Part shown: one piece after another, positions 26,298 to 34,985 of the stretch
Layout: each line of letters begins with the position of its first letter
Numbering within the stretch: the stretch's first letter is position 1
Source: Crocinitomicaceae bacterium
GTDB taxonomy: Bacteria; Bacteroidota; Bacteroidia; Flavobacteriales_D; Crocinitomicaceae
Direction of reading: 5' to 3'
NCBI GenBank assembly: GCA_014762645.1
Contig: JABURP010000058.1
Coordinates: 1-43,298 of the forward strand
DNA length: 43,298 bases
Made by a program: the position numbers and the translations under genes
Notes under the pieces: generated by a model
The model's database searches: none
What the model was told of the DNA's origin: nothing
Seen by the model: only the letters and a program-made list of their open reading frames with translations

Positions 26298-28547
26298 ATG
26301 ATCAAATCTACATTTACAGCACTGCAACTACTCATTGGGATTACAGCATTTACACAGTTCGGTTTTGAACGAATAGATACGATTACAGTGATTAATGGTA
26401 CGGTTCAGGAAATGCCCTGGGCTGGAGGATTGGATTATCCGCAGTTTTCGAATATTGACCTCAATTGGGATGGAACGGAAGATCTTTTTGTATTTGATCG
26501 TACCTGTAACAAAATGCTCACTTTTCTTCATACCGGTACTCCCGGAGTAGCGGAATATGTTTATGCTCCTCAATATGAAGCTGAGTTCCCGGAAATGACT
26601 GATTGGGCGTTACTTGTTGACTACAATTGTGATGGTAAAAAAGACATTTTTACCTATACCATTGGGGGAGGTAGGGTATTTAAAAATATTGGTAATTCTG
26701 GCGTTGGACATCAATTTGAATTGGCAAAGCCCAATTTAAAGACATGGCTCTGGGGAAGTGAAGGCTTTATGTATATCTCATCCGTTGATATGCCGGCTAT
26801 TGTAGATATTGATGGCGATTCGGATATTGACGTTCTCACATTCGGGGTTGGTGGTCAGTCCATTGAATACCATAAAAACCTAAGTATGGAGACGTATGGC
26901 GTATGTGATTCATTGTATTATGAGACCAAAAACTTGTGTTGGGGAAGATTCAGAGAGAGTTCATCATCTAATTCAGTGACATTGTACGACACTACATCTT
27001 ATCCATGTGACAATCCTATTGGAAATGAAGAGTTTGTTATACCTTTTTCAAATAAAGCAGGAGAGCGGCATTCAGGCTCAACTGTATTAGCATTGGACAT
27101 GAATAATAATGGGGTTATGGATCTAATACTTGGAGACATTTCTTATCCGACTATGACTTTATTAATGAATGGCGGCACAGCACCAAATCAAAATTCTGCT
27201 ATGGTTTCACAAGATCCTAATTTCCCGTCCAATACTACGCCGGTTAACGTTGATATTCATCCGGCCGGGTATCATGTAGATGTCAACAATGATGGAATCA
27301 GGGACCTGTTGGTGGCTCCTTCTTCAAAAGTAGGATCCGAAAATAGGGAAGGAGTATTGTACTATGATAATACGTCAACAGACCTAGCCCCAACATTTAA
27401 TTATATCCAGAAGGCTTTTTTCCAGGAGGAGATGATCGAGGTAGGTTCCGGAAGTTTACCCGTGTTCTTCGATCATAACGCTGATGGGTTAAAAGACTTG
27501 TTGGTTTCGGTTCAAGGTAGATATGATACAGTTTCAAGTAATCCGGTATCCTATATTGCCTATTACGAAAATACAGGAACACAGGCCAACCCAGAATTTA
27601 CTTTTATCACAGATGATTATCAGAATATTTCTCAATTGGGTCTGGGAAGCCAAATAGCGTACTACCCGACATTTGGAGATTTAGATAATGACGGTGATGA
27701 GGACATGATTTTAGGAGAGTATGATGGCTATAGCTATTACATGGAAAATACCGGAGGAGCTGGCAATCCCGCAATTTTTAATACCTATTCTATTCTGAAC
27801 GATAATACGGGAAGTCCAATTTTTGAAGGTACCTACGCGTATCCACACCTGGTGGACCTTGACAGAGATGGCGACCTTGATCTGGTTATGGGAAAACGCA
27901 GTGGTAAGTTGACCTATTATGAGAATACGGGTAATGCCTCCATTTCTATTTTTACCCAAGTAACTCAGAATCTCGGTGGCGTAGATGTGTCGGAGTGGTG
28001 GAACGTTGAGGGACACTCGATTCCTCAGTTTTTAGATATTGACAATGAGTATCACCTGATATTAGGGTCTAAAGTTGGGACCTTGCACTATTATGACAAT
28101 ATCGAGGGAAATATTGCCGGTACATGGAATTTAGTGGATTCAACTATGGAAAATATTTATATCGGAACAAAGTCAGCTCCGGCTATTTATGACCTGACGA
28201 ACGATAACAGGCTAGAAATGGTATTGGGAAATCAAAGAGGAGGATTAGCACTTTATAAATCAGCTCCATTATCAGATGTTGGAGTAAAAGAAAATGCTTT
28301 TTCAGCATTGATGATTTATCCCAACCCTGCTAAATTTCACATTACAGTGGATTTAGGCGCCATAGCTTATGAAGAAATGTCCACTACAACATTGGTTTTG
28401 TATGATTTGATGGGCAGAAAAATTCTTGAACAGAATGTACCTTCTAAGGTATTCAATATAGATTTATCAGGATTGAGTAAAGGGACTTATCTCTTAGAAA
28501 TAAGCAATGGTAGCGCTGTGACTTCAAGAAAAATTTTAATCCAATAG
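26298..28547 (+). CDS. secreted FG-GAP/VCBS repeat protein with T9SS sorting domain
   Basis: 749 residues. A short signal peptide leads into repeated beta-propeller blades with Asp-rich calcium loops: DYNCDGKKDIF, DIDGDSDIDVL, DLDNDGDEDMI and DLDRDGDLDLV. This is the FG-GAP/VCBS pattern found in integrin-like and surface proteins. The last about 75 residues form a T9SS type A sorting domain (IYPNPAKFHITV through GTYLLEIS), so the protein should be secreted or attached to the cell surface. It overlaps the convergent lipoprotein gene by 12 bp. Its ligand and role are unknown; binding of glycans or other surfaces is a common guess for the family. Confidence 0.88.
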   Translation: MIKSTFTALQLLIGITAFTQFGFERIDTITVINGTVQEMPWAGGLDYPQFSNIDLNWDGTEDLFVFDRTCNKMLTFLHTGTPGVAEYVYAPQYEAEFPEMTDWALLVDYNCDGKKDIFTYTIGGGRVFKNIGNSGVGHQFELAKPNLKTWLWGSEGFMYISSVDMPAIVDIDGDSDIDVLTFGVGGQSIEYHKNLSMETYGVCDSLYYETKNLCWGRFRESSSSNSVTLYDTTSYPCDNPIGNEEFVIPFSNKAGERHSGSTVLALDMNNNGVMDLILGDISYPTMTLLMNGGTAPNQNSAMVSQDPNFPSNTTPVNVDIHPAGYHVDVNNDGIRDLLVAPSSKVGSENREGVLYYDNTSTDLAPTFNYIQKAFFQEEMIEVGSGSLPVFFDHNADGLKDLLVSVQGRYDTVSSNPVSYIAYYENTGTQANPEFTFITDDYQNISQLGLGSQIAYYPTFGDLDNDGDEDMILGEYDGYSYYMENTGGAGNPAIFNTYSILNDNTGSPIFEGTYAYPHLVDLDRDGDLDLVMGKRSGKLTYYENTGNASISIFTQVTQNLGGVDVSEWWNVEGHSIPQFLDIDNEYHLILGSKVGTLHYYDNIEGNIAGTWNLVDSTMENIYIGTKSAPAIYDLTNDNRLEMVLGNQRGGLALYKSAPLSDVGVKENAFSALMIYPNPAKFHITVDLGAIAYEEMSTTTLVLYDLMGRKILEQNVPSKVFNIDLSGLSKGTYLLEISNGSAVTSRKILIQ

Positions 28548-29213
28548 GATATCAAAAAGCTCCTGAACCTCTGTTTCGTAAGTAGAAAAATCAACCTTAG
28601 TTAACTCAGAAGGTCGATCGAATTCATTGTCTTTTACTTTGCGCTTAATAAAATTTGTTGCAGATACATGCATCATGAGGCCATAACGTTCAACGTCATA
28701 CACTACAGGCATTCCTGTAACACTATTATACGCCGAAAACCAGGCACCGTTTTGAACACTTAAATCTTCTGTAAACCAGGCCGCGTCGGGTTGTATACTG
28801 TCTTTGGACGAGACATTGTATTTGGTGCACCACAATCCAGCTATACTGTCTTGTTCATCCGTCTTATTGATCGTATAAACGGGTTGCGTATTTCTTAATT
28901 CTTTTATTTCAGCTTTTGTCAATGGACAGAAATACTTTTTATCCCCAAAGTCAAGACGCATTTCAATGGATTCATTTGCCTCATTTGTTACCACGTCTGT
29001 TTCAAAGATATGTCCTCGCGATATGGTAGTTTTCATTTGTGTTCCCTTGAAAACAATCGTCATTTCCTTTGGCAGGATGGCTGACATCAAACCGGTAACT
29101 TCCATATGTGGATATGTAATTTCGTAAGTAATCTCTCCTTCAGGAATCTTGCTTTCGCCACATGAAGTGGTAATAAGCGCCAGGAGGAAAACAATTGGAA
29201 GGGCTTTTCTCAT
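28536..29213 (-). CDS. lipoprotein of unknown function
   Basis: 225 residues. A lipoprotein signal ends at TTSC (C18). The mature part begins with an antiparallel-beta-like stretch (GEITYEITYPHME) and includes KMTTI-type strands, resembling GLPGLI or DUF4412-like envelope proteins that bind or carry small molecules, but I cannot assign it firmly. Two further Cys sit at about 95 and 129. The end overlaps the FG-GAP gene by 12 bp. A -7 element lies 30 nt upstream of the ATG. Confidence 0.75.
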   Translation of the reverse strand: MRKALPIVFLLALITTSCGESKIPEGEITYEITYPHMEVTGLMSAILPKEMTIVFKGTQMKTTISRGHIFETDVVTNEANESIEMRLDFGDKKYFCPLTKAEIKELRNTQPVYTINKTDEQDSIAGLWCTKYNVSSKDSIQPDAAWFTEDLSVQNGAWFSAYNSVTGMPVVYDVERYGLMMHVSATNFIKRKVKDNEFDRPSELTKVDFSTYETEVQELFDILLD

Positions 29214-29243
29214 TTGATTTGGTATGCAATAAATTTAGGTTAA

Positions 29244-29251
29244 CAAATATA
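29244..29251 (-). promoter_or_regulatory. predicted -7 element (TATATTTG) of the lipoprotein gene
   Basis: The minus strand matches TAnnTTTG exactly, 30 nt before the ATG at 29213. No TTG at -33 spacing was found. Confidence 0.4.
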
Positions 29252-29399
29252 TCATTTTATTGAAAGTATCTATTGAATATTAGATAAGCTGTTAGAAATG
29301 ATCGAGTAATAAAATGATTATAGCTGATATCACGAACCAGTGGCGCCGTTTTCTATCGATTCTTAATTTCCACTTATCGATTGATTTTTAAATCGTTAA

Positions 29400-29462
29400 A
29401 AATTTCACCAACTAAATTTTAAATTTCACCAATCGAATGTTCGGACTTACACATTTCGCCAA
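29400..29462. repeat. three phased direct repeats AAATTTCACCAA
   Basis: Perfect copies lie at 29400-29411 and 29421-29432. A third at 29451-29462 matches 10 of 12 bases. Copy starts are 21 and 30 bp apart, near two and three helical turns. They end about 100 bp before the LRR gene start. The arrangement resembles tandem binding sites for one regulator on the same face of DNA. Confidence 0.6.
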
Positions 29463-29560
29463 ATCATTCATCTAAATATACCCTGATTTTGTCTTTATGA
29501 TACTTAACTTGAATGGTGAATTCAGACACTGATATACGAACCACGAAAAAACAACAGACT

Positions 29561-30442
29561 ATGAAAACTATACTAACTTTTATATTAATAATTACCACAA
29601 TAACAACTGCCAGTGCTCAACTCTTAACAGATGAGGAGCTAGAAACAAAAAAAATCTACTCATCTTTTGAGGATGCACTGGATAACCCCTCAGACGTTTA
29701 TGTAATGGAGATTGGTTTTGATAGTTTTGACCCTTCTAATGGTGACACAGTTATCCCACCTGAAATTTTTGATTTACCCAATCTTCAAAAATTAAATTTT
29801 ACCTACGGCGGACCATATCTTAAAGAAATACCGTCCGAAATTAAACGTGCTGATAAGGTTACGGATATGTCTATATTCTTATGCTCATGGGTGGAAGAAG
29901 TTCCGCCGGAAATAAATGAGCTCAAGAATTTGAGACATTTGTACATCAGCCACTGTCCAATTCGTGAGTTACCAGATATAGGTCAACTGCAGCAGTTGCA
30001 AACACTGTGTATCTGGTCTTGCCCATTGGAAGAACTACCTCCTTCACTAACACAGTTGCAGAAACTTGAAGTGCTTGAAGTGCATGGATCTCTGCAGCAT
30101 AAAAATGACGTGAGAGACACACTCTTTATGCCCATCTCGGCATTACCGGAAGACATGGGGAATATGACTAATCTTAAGTACCTCGATCTTTCGTATACGC
30201 GTGTTCAATATCTACCGGCTTCAATTGTGAATTGCTCTAACCTTACGGAGATTAGCCTAAAAGGGACGTGTTTTGACAACATCCCGGAGCAACTTTTTGA
30301 ACTGGCAACAATTGTTGATCATGACGTTTTATTGAGATGCCACAATGGTCAGTTTCATAAGATTGTTCACCAATCTAAACGAGAGAGTGTAGGCATCAGG
30401 GTGCATTCGGAGACCTATTACGCCGAATTTATCTTGAAATAA
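29561..30442 (+). CDS. secreted leucine-rich repeat protein
   Basis: 293 residues from the ATG at 29561, which gives a clean signal peptide (MKTILTFILIITTITTASA); an upstream ATG at 29513 would place 16 polar residues in front. About six LRRs of the short bacterial type follow, for example LPNLQKLNFTYGGPYLKEIP and LTNLKYLDLS-like segments (about 85-260). The final part (YYAEFILK) has no sorting domain. LRR proteins bind other proteins; the partner is unknown. The gene is monocistronic, with phased repeats upstream and a strong terminator downstream. Confidence 0.85.
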   Translation: MKTILTFILIITTITTASAQLLTDEELETKKIYSSFEDALDNPSDVYVMEIGFDSFDPSNGDTVIPPEIFDLPNLQKLNFTYGGPYLKEIPSEIKRADKVTDMSIFLCSWVEEVPPEINELKNLRHLYISHCPIRELPDIGQLQQLQTLCIWSCPLEELPPSLTQLQKLEVLEVHGSLQHKNDVRDTLFMPISALPEDMGNMTNLKYLDLSYTRVQYLPASIVNCSNLTEISLKGTCFDNIPEQLFELATIVDHDVLLRCHNGQFHKIVHQSKRESVGIRVHSETYYAEFILK

Positions 30443-30472
30443 ACGCCTTCTTTTCCTAACGATTAAACTTAG

Positions 30473-30512
30473 AAAAGGGTGCTTACATATTTTGTAAGAA
30501 CCCTTTTTCTTT
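30473..30512 (+). terminator. intrinsic terminator of the LRR gene
   Basis: The stem pairs AAAAGGGT and CTTACA (30473-30487) with TGTAAG and ACCCTTTT (30493-30507), with one mismatched base inside. A T-rich run follows. It lies 31 bp after the LRR stop codon. Confidence 0.8.
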
Positions 30513-30605
30513 TGTAGTACAAAAGGAAATAACCATTAATTGTTTTTGATCCAAAATAGATTTCTGCCGGATATAAATTAATCGTAAAAAGGACTGTAAA
30601 AAGTT

Positions 30606-30613
30606 TAAATTTG
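30606..30613 (+). promoter_or_regulatory. predicted -7 element (TAAATTTG) of the arginase-argS operon
   Basis: An exact TAnnTTTG match ends 18 nt before the arginase ATG at 30632. It overlaps the TTG codon (30611) at which the open frame begins, which rules that codon out as the start if the promoter is real. No -33 TTG at ideal spacing. Confidence 0.5.
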
Positions 30614-30631
30614 CACTCTCAAGTGAAAGCT

Positions 30632-31591
30632 ATGGCAGAGATTAAAATCATTGAAAATCCATCAGAAATAGGAGCAGGAACCAGAGGAGCGTCTTTGGGT
30701 ATCGGGGCATTAAAAGTCGCAGCTCAAAATAAAGCATCCGGCTTTTTCGGTAAATACGAGCGCTTTGTTGTAGAAGATGAGAATGATTTGTTGAATGAGG
30801 AAGTATGGTATCTCAAAGCAAAGCATATTGATGGAATCGTTAAGATATATCAACGAACAGCAGACATTGTATCTCATGTTTTTGAAAATGGAGATTTTCC
30901 GCTTGTTCTTGCCGGAGATCATTCAAGTGCCGGAGGAACTATTGCTGGGATCAAAAAACACTTCCCGAATAAACGATTAGGGGTAATATGGATAGATGCA
31001 CATGCAGATCTTCATACACCGTATACCACTCCTTCGGGAAATATTCACGGTATGCCATTAGCAACGGCCATTGGTACTGATAATTTGGAGAGTAAACAAA
31101 ATGATCCAAAAAAAGAGACGATAGCTTTCTGGAACGAACTCAAGCAAATTGGCGGAATTAGTCCAAAGATCCATCCTGCAGACCTTGTTTTTATTGGTGT
31201 GCGTGATACAGAAACACCAGAGAATGAGCTGATAGAAAGGCAAAATATTAAGAACTATCCGGTAGATGAATTACGTTCGAAGGGTGTAGAAGAGGTAACA
31301 GAGGAGATTAAAAACAAATTGCAGGAATGTGACCTGGTCTACGTTTCTTTTGATGTGGATTCAATGGATTGTGATTTGGTCTCCAGAGGAACTGGTACAC
31401 CTGTTGAAAATGGCCTCACACCGGAAGAAGCCAATGATTTAATGGAAAACTTTGCATCATGGAGAAAAGTAGCTTGTATTGAAATGGTGGAAGTTAACCC
31501 GTGTTTGGATGATAAGATCAATAAAATGGCAGAAACCGCCTACGGTATTCTAGAAAACTTCACCAATAAGATAGAAAAAAGATTAGAATGA
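30632..31591 (+). CDS. rocF: arginase-family ureohydrolase, probable arginase
   Basis: 319 residues. The binuclear manganese site is complete: H97 in GDHSS, D122, H124 and D126 in DAHAD, and D241 and D243 in FDVDSMD. The substrate loop SGNIHGMP (135-142) and the late MVEVNPCLD are features of arginases, which split arginine into ornithine and urea. Formimidoylglutamase or agmatinase are the alternatives. The open frame begins at a TTG inside the promoter; the ATG at 30632 is preferred. The stop overlaps the argS start by 4 bp (ATGA), so arginine breakdown and arginyl-tRNA charging are encoded in one unit. Confidence 0.82.
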   Translation: MAEIKIIENPSEIGAGTRGASLGIGALKVAAQNKASGFFGKYERFVVEDENDLLNEEVWYLKAKHIDGIVKIYQRTADIVSHVFENGDFPLVLAGDHSSAGGTIAGIKKHFPNKRLGVIWIDAHADLHTPYTTPSGNIHGMPLATAIGTDNLESKQNDPKKETIAFWNELKQIGGISPKIHPADLVFIGVRDTETPENELIERQNIKNYPVDELRSKGVEEVTEEIKNKLQECDLVYVSFDVDSMDCDLVSRGTGTPVENGLTPEEANDLMENFASWRKVACIEMVEVNPCLDDKINKMAETAYGILENFTNKIEKRLE

Positions 31592-33471
31592 GTTTAGAGG
31601 ATAAACTATTCCCCACTGTTACTGAAACCTTGCAGGAACTGTATGATGGCGTTGATGAAAAACAGATTCAATTACAGAGTACACGTAAAGAATTTAAAGG
31701 CGACATCACCCTCGTGGTATTCCCATTTCTAAAAGCTTCACGCAAAGGACCTGAACAAACGGGTGAAGAGATCGGTCAAAAACTCCTGGAAAAATCTGCA
31801 ATAATTGTTGGTTTTAACACGGTTAAAGGATTTCTGAACCTTGAAATTGCCAATGAGTATTGGTTGGAACAGTTAAATACGGTTCATCAAAATGATCGTT
31901 ATGGACTGGCGGATGAAACCGGTAAATTGACCATGGTAGAGTTTAGCTCGCCCAATACAAATAAGCCCTTGCACCTTGGACACTTAAGAAACATTTTTCT
32001 GGGGCATTCCGTTTCCAGAATCCTTGAAAATACTGGTCAGGAAGTAGTGAAAACCCAAATCATCAACGACCGTGGGATACATATATGCAAAAGTATGTTG
32101 GCCTGGCAGCGATTTGGTAATGGGGAGACACCTGAATCTTCCGGAGTGAAAGGCGATAAACTTGTGGGTAAGTATTACGTGAAGTTTGACGAAGCCATGC
32201 GGGGAGAAATAAAGCAGCTTCGAGAGGAGTTAGATGCCGGTAATACGGATTTGCTTAGTGATAAAGCTAAAGAAACCTGGCAAACGCTGGCAGAAAGACT
32301 GAAAAATGCTTCAGATGAGAAAGCGGCTAAAGCAGTAGAAGGCAAGATCAAGGAGTTTATTGCCGGTGAAACACCAATTATGCAGGAGGCCAAAACCATG
32401 TTGCTTAAATGGGAAGCAAAAGACCCGGAAGTGTATGAGCTTTGGAAAACCATGAACGGATGGGTCTATAAAGGATTTGGAGAGACCTATTCCGCAATGG
32501 GAGTTGATTTTGACACGCTTTATTATGAATCAGACACCTACATTACAGGAAAAGAATTGGTTGAAAAGGGATTGTCAGAAGGTGTTTTCTTTGAAAAAGA
32601 AGATGGTTCTGTGTGGATTGATCTGACGGATGAAGGACTGGATGAGAAATTAGTCCTGCGGGCGGATGGTACTGCAGTATATATGACACAGGATATCGGT
32701 ACAGCCTGGCAACGGTTCAAAGATTATCCTAACCTTGATGGAATCGTATATACAGTAGGTAACGAACAAGATTATCATTTCAAAGTGCTTTTCCTGATAT
32801 TGAAAAAACTCGGATTCAAATGGGCGGAGAACTGTTATCACTTATCCTATGGAATGGTAGATCTTCCATCCGGAAAAATGAAATCTCGTGAAGGCACTGT
32901 TGTCGACGCAGATGAATTGATAGCTGAAGTGGTTGAAAAAGCGCGTGAAGCAACGGAAGAACGAGGGCATATTGAAGGAATGAGTGATGAAGAGAAAGAA
33001 AATCTCTGCAATATGATAGGACTGGGTGGTTTGAAATATTACCTGCTCAAAGTAGATCCTAAAAAAAGAATGTTGTTCAATCCTGAAGAATCTGTAGACC
33101 TTAACGGAAATACTGGTCCGTTTATTCAATACGCTCATGCACGAATATCTTCTTTGATGCGTAAGGCCGATTCCATATCCCCGGTAGATACAACTGTGGA
33201 TCTGCACGAATCAGAACGAGAATTGATCAAGCAAATGAACCTGTATCCCGATACCGTTTCAGAAGCATCAGGAACCTATTCTCCGGCTTTGATTTGCAAT
33301 TATGTTTATGATCTGGTGAAAAGCTATAACTCCTTTTATCAAAGTGTAAGTATTTTTAAAGAAGAAGATCCAGCAAAAATGAATATGCGCCTGGTGCTCA
33401 GCCAAAATGTTGGCAAAGTGATCAAAGCATCCATGTGGATGTTAGGAATTGATGTTCCAGACAGAATGTAG
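31588..33471 (+). CDS. argS: arginyl-tRNA synthetase
   Basis: 627 residues, somewhat longer than the usual 560-600. It attaches arginine to tRNA(Arg). The N-terminal Add-1 domain is followed by the class I catalytic core with the HIGH-type motif HLGH (129-132) and the KMSKS-region variant GKMKSREGT (429-437), and a C-terminal DALR anticodon-binding domain (FIQYAHARISSL onward). About residues 210-260 hold a charged helical segment (KQLREELDAGNTDLL and on) that looks like an insertion before the EAKDPEVYELWKTMNGW block. The start overlaps the arginase stop by 4 bp. Confidence 0.97.
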   Translation: MSLEDKLFPTVTETLQELYDGVDEKQIQLQSTRKEFKGDITLVVFPFLKASRKGPEQTGEEIGQKLLEKSAIIVGFNTVKGFLNLEIANEYWLEQLNTVHQNDRYGLADETGKLTMVEFSSPNTNKPLHLGHLRNIFLGHSVSRILENTGQEVVKTQIINDRGIHICKSMLAWQRFGNGETPESSGVKGDKLVGKYYVKFDEAMRGEIKQLREELDAGNTDLLSDKAKETWQTLAERLKNASDEKAAKAVEGKIKEFIAGETPIMQEAKTMLLKWEAKDPEVYELWKTMNGWVYKGFGETYSAMGVDFDTLYYESDTYITGKELVEKGLSEGVFFEKEDGSVWIDLTDEGLDEKLVLRADGTAVYMTQDIGTAWQRFKDYPNLDGIVYTVGNEQDYHFKVLFLILKKLGFKWAENCYHLSYGMVDLPSGKMKSREGTVVDADELIAEVVEKAREATEERGHIEGMSDEEKENLCNMIGLGGLKYYLLKVDPKKRMLFNPEESVDLNGNTGPFIQYAHARISSLMRKADSISPVDTTVDLHESERELIKQMNLYPDTVSEASGTYSPALICNYVYDLVKSYNSFYQSVSIFKEEDPAKMNMRLVLSQNVGKVIKASMWMLGIDVPDRM

Positions 33472-33476
33472 TTAAA

Positions 33477-33854
33477 CTAAGGCTTTGTCCCTACGTATTT
33501 GGTAGAATCTCCGTTTTTGTAGTATTTAAACGACAATTCATTTAAATCACCCTGATACAGAAACTGGAACACCTCATTATCGGTTGAAACCGGAATTACG
33601 TTTACACCGTTTTGGGAAACCAATACTTCAAAGGCAGGAAATAAATTCGCTTCAATTTTAACCTTGTTAGTACTCACTACGGAGGCGTAAACCGGATAAC
33701 TCCCAACCAATGTGTCTTGTCCGCTATATGTGCCTTCAAGTACACCGGAGTAATTTCCTGAAACGTTTTCTGCAGGCTGTTCTTTTTCACATCCAACAAT
33801 TGCGGATAGAACTACGCCAGCAGTAACAAAAAGAGCTAAATGTTTTTTCATCAT
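33477..33854 (-). CDS. small lipoprotein of unknown function
   Basis: 125 residues. The signal ends at a lipobox IVGC, giving a lipidated Cys. The mature part is rich in Gly, Tyr, Ser and Val and looks beta-stranded (GNYSGVLEGTYSGQDTLVGS), as in small beta-sandwich envelope proteins. The frame opens at TTG 33857; ATG codons at 33854 and 33851 are the likely starts. It is convergent with argS (5-bp gap) and divergent from the HPF gene. Confidence 0.78.
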   Translation of the reverse strand: MMKKHLALFVTAGVVLSAIVGCEKEQPAENVSGNYSGVLEGTYSGQDTLVGSYPVYASVVSTNKVKIEANLFPAFEVLVSQNGVNVIPVSTDNEVFQFLYQGDLNELSFKYYKNGDSTKYVGTKP

Positions 33855-33873
33855 CAAAGTTTTGTTCTGACAT

Positions 33874-33881
33874 CAAAAATA
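33874..33881 (-). promoter_or_regulatory. predicted -7 element (TATTTTTG) of the small lipoprotein gene
   Basis: The minus strand matches TAnnTTTG and ends 19 nt before the ATG at 33854. No -33 TTG at proper spacing. Confidence 0.4.
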
Positions 33882-33963
33882 TTGAAAAATCATGAATGAT
33901 TTCTATTTTATTTTTAAGCCAATTATTTGTAAATTCAATATTAGATAAAAGAACGTAATATCT

Positions 33964-34263
33964 ATGAATATCGAAATAAGGTTTGTACACGCAGTACAAA
34001 ATGATTCGTTGGAATCACAAGTGAGAGAGAAACTAGAGAATTTAGAGCGAAAGTATGAATGGATCACGAATGCAGCTGTGTTCCTGAAAACGGAAAAACA
34101 TCCAAATGAAGAAAATTATGTGTGTGAGATTCGCTTATCGGTTCCTGGTCCACAATTGTTCGCCAGCTCAAATGAAGTGAATTTTAACAAAGCCATAAAT
34201 TCAACTATTCAACAATTGGGAATTCAACTTGAAAAGCAGAAAGCAAAGTTAATTTCACATTGA
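33964..34263 (+). CDS. hpf: short ribosome hibernation promoting factor (HPF/RaiA family)
   Basis: 99 residues, the short-form length. The protein binds the 30S decoding region in slow growth and silences ribosomes. The HPF/RaiA fold is recognisable from MNIEIRFVHAVQNDSLESQV, the conserved EKLENLERKYEWI helix, the strand VCEIRLSVPGPQLFAS and the final helix with KAINSTIQQLGIQLEKQK. It lies on the same strand 31 bp before the Crp/Fnr gene, but that gene has its own promoter-like element. Confidence 0.9.
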   Translation: MNIEIRFVHAVQNDSLESQVREKLENLERKYEWITNAAVFLKTEKHPNEENYVCEIRLSVPGPQLFASSNEVNFNKAINSTIQQLGIQLEKQKAKLISH

Positions 34264-34267
34264 TGCT

Positions 34268-34292
34268 TACTTTTGTCCCGAACGAATCGGGA
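34268..34292 (+). promoter_or_regulatory. -7 element TACTTTTG followed by TCCCGA/TCGGGA palindrome
   Basis: TACTTTTG (34268-34275) is an exact TAnnTTTG match. It is followed at once by an inverted repeat TCCCGA (34276-34281), 5-nt spacer, TCGGGA (34287-34292), ending 2 bp before the Crp/Fnr ATG. A repressor bound there would cover the start of transcription, so autoregulation is plausible. No -33 TTG at good spacing. Confidence 0.45.
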
Positions 34293-34294
34293 AA

Positions 34295-34927
34295 ATGAAA
34301 ACAATTGTTGAATACCTGACATCTTCCTTTCCGGAGTTTTCACCGGAATTGAAAGAGCAGATTGTTAAGTACGGCAGGATAAAACACCTTGAAGAAGGTG
34401 AAGAACTGATGTCGATAGGTGGTGAATTCAAAGTTATTCCATTGATCTGTGAGGGCGCCATTAAAGTTGTGCGGGAAGATGATGAAGGGAATGAACTGTT
34501 CCTGTACTATTTAAGACCTGGCCAAACCTGTGCGCTTTCCTTGAACTGTTTCATGATGTCTAAACCCAGTGAAGTTAGAGCTATTGCTGATGAAGAGACT
34601 GTTTTAATTGCGCTGAGAGGAGATCACGTTAATGATTGGCTGGCCAAGTATGACGAATGGAGGTATTTTGTTATGGGAACTCTGCAAATGCGCTTTCACG
34701 AAATGCTTCATACGATTGATGGTATAGCATTTAAAAATTTAGACGAAAGACTACTTGACTTCTTAAAAGAGAAAGCTGAGGTTCTAAAAGTGGATGAAAT
34801 TCACATGACACATCAGGAACTGGCAGATCACCTCAATTCAAAACGAGAAGTCATTTCTCGAATACTTAAGATTTTGGAGAGAAAAGGACAGATTCAGTTA
34901 GGTCGTAATAAAATCCAGCTTGTGTAA
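34295..34927 (+). CDS. Crp/Fnr-family transcriptional regulator
   Basis: 210 residues. The N-terminal cyclic-nucleotide-binding-like barrel spans about 10-120. A long dimer helix follows, then a C-terminal winged helix-turn-helix at about 145-210 with MTHQELADHLNSKREVISRI. There is no N-terminal FNR iron-sulfur Cys cluster. Instead C52 and the pair C79/C85 in GQTCALSLNCF are present; a similar Cys pair recurs in Bacteroidota Crp/Fnr proteins. With a rhodanese gene nearby, sensing of reactive sulfur or redox is a reasonable inference, unproven. Palindrome and -7 box lie just upstream. Confidence 0.9.
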   Translation: MKTIVEYLTSSFPEFSPELKEQIVKYGRIKHLEEGEELMSIGGEFKVIPLICEGAIKVVREDDEGNELFLYYLRPGQTCALSLNCFMMSKPSEVRAIADEETVLIALRGDHVNDWLAKYDEWRYFVMGTLQMRFHEMLHTIDGIAFKNLDERLLDFLKEKAEVLKVDEIHMTHQELADHLNSKREVISRILKILERKGQIQLGRNKIQLV

Positions 34928-34959
34928 CACGAGTCACAATAATTTGAAAGATACTCCCG

Positions 34960-34967
34960 TAAATTTG
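34960..34967 (+). promoter_or_regulatory. predicted -7 element (TAAATTTG) of the DUF983 gene
   Basis: An exact TAnnTTTG match ends 18 nt before the DUF983 ATG. A TTTG at 34943-34946 is too close (13-bp spacer) to be a normal -33. Confidence 0.4.
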
Positions 34968-34985
34968 TAATGTATTTAAAACTGT

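Larger units (their letters stand above)
29214..29560. other. intergenic region between lipoprotein and LRR genes
   Basis: About 347 bp without a supported gene. It holds the -7 element of the lipoprotein gene (29244-29251) and three copies of a 12-bp direct repeat (29400-29462) before the LRR gene. The octamer TATCGATT also occurs twice around 29354-29382. An in-frame ATG at 29513 could extend the LRR gene but would add a non-signal leader. Confidence 0.6.

Noticed and set aside
32842-33207. A 121-residue minus-strand frame inside argS
   Set aside because: It is a shadow of the conserved ArgRS core.
34276-34292. Terminator of the HPF gene
   Set aside because: The palindrome is not followed by a T-run on the plus strand; an operator role fits better.
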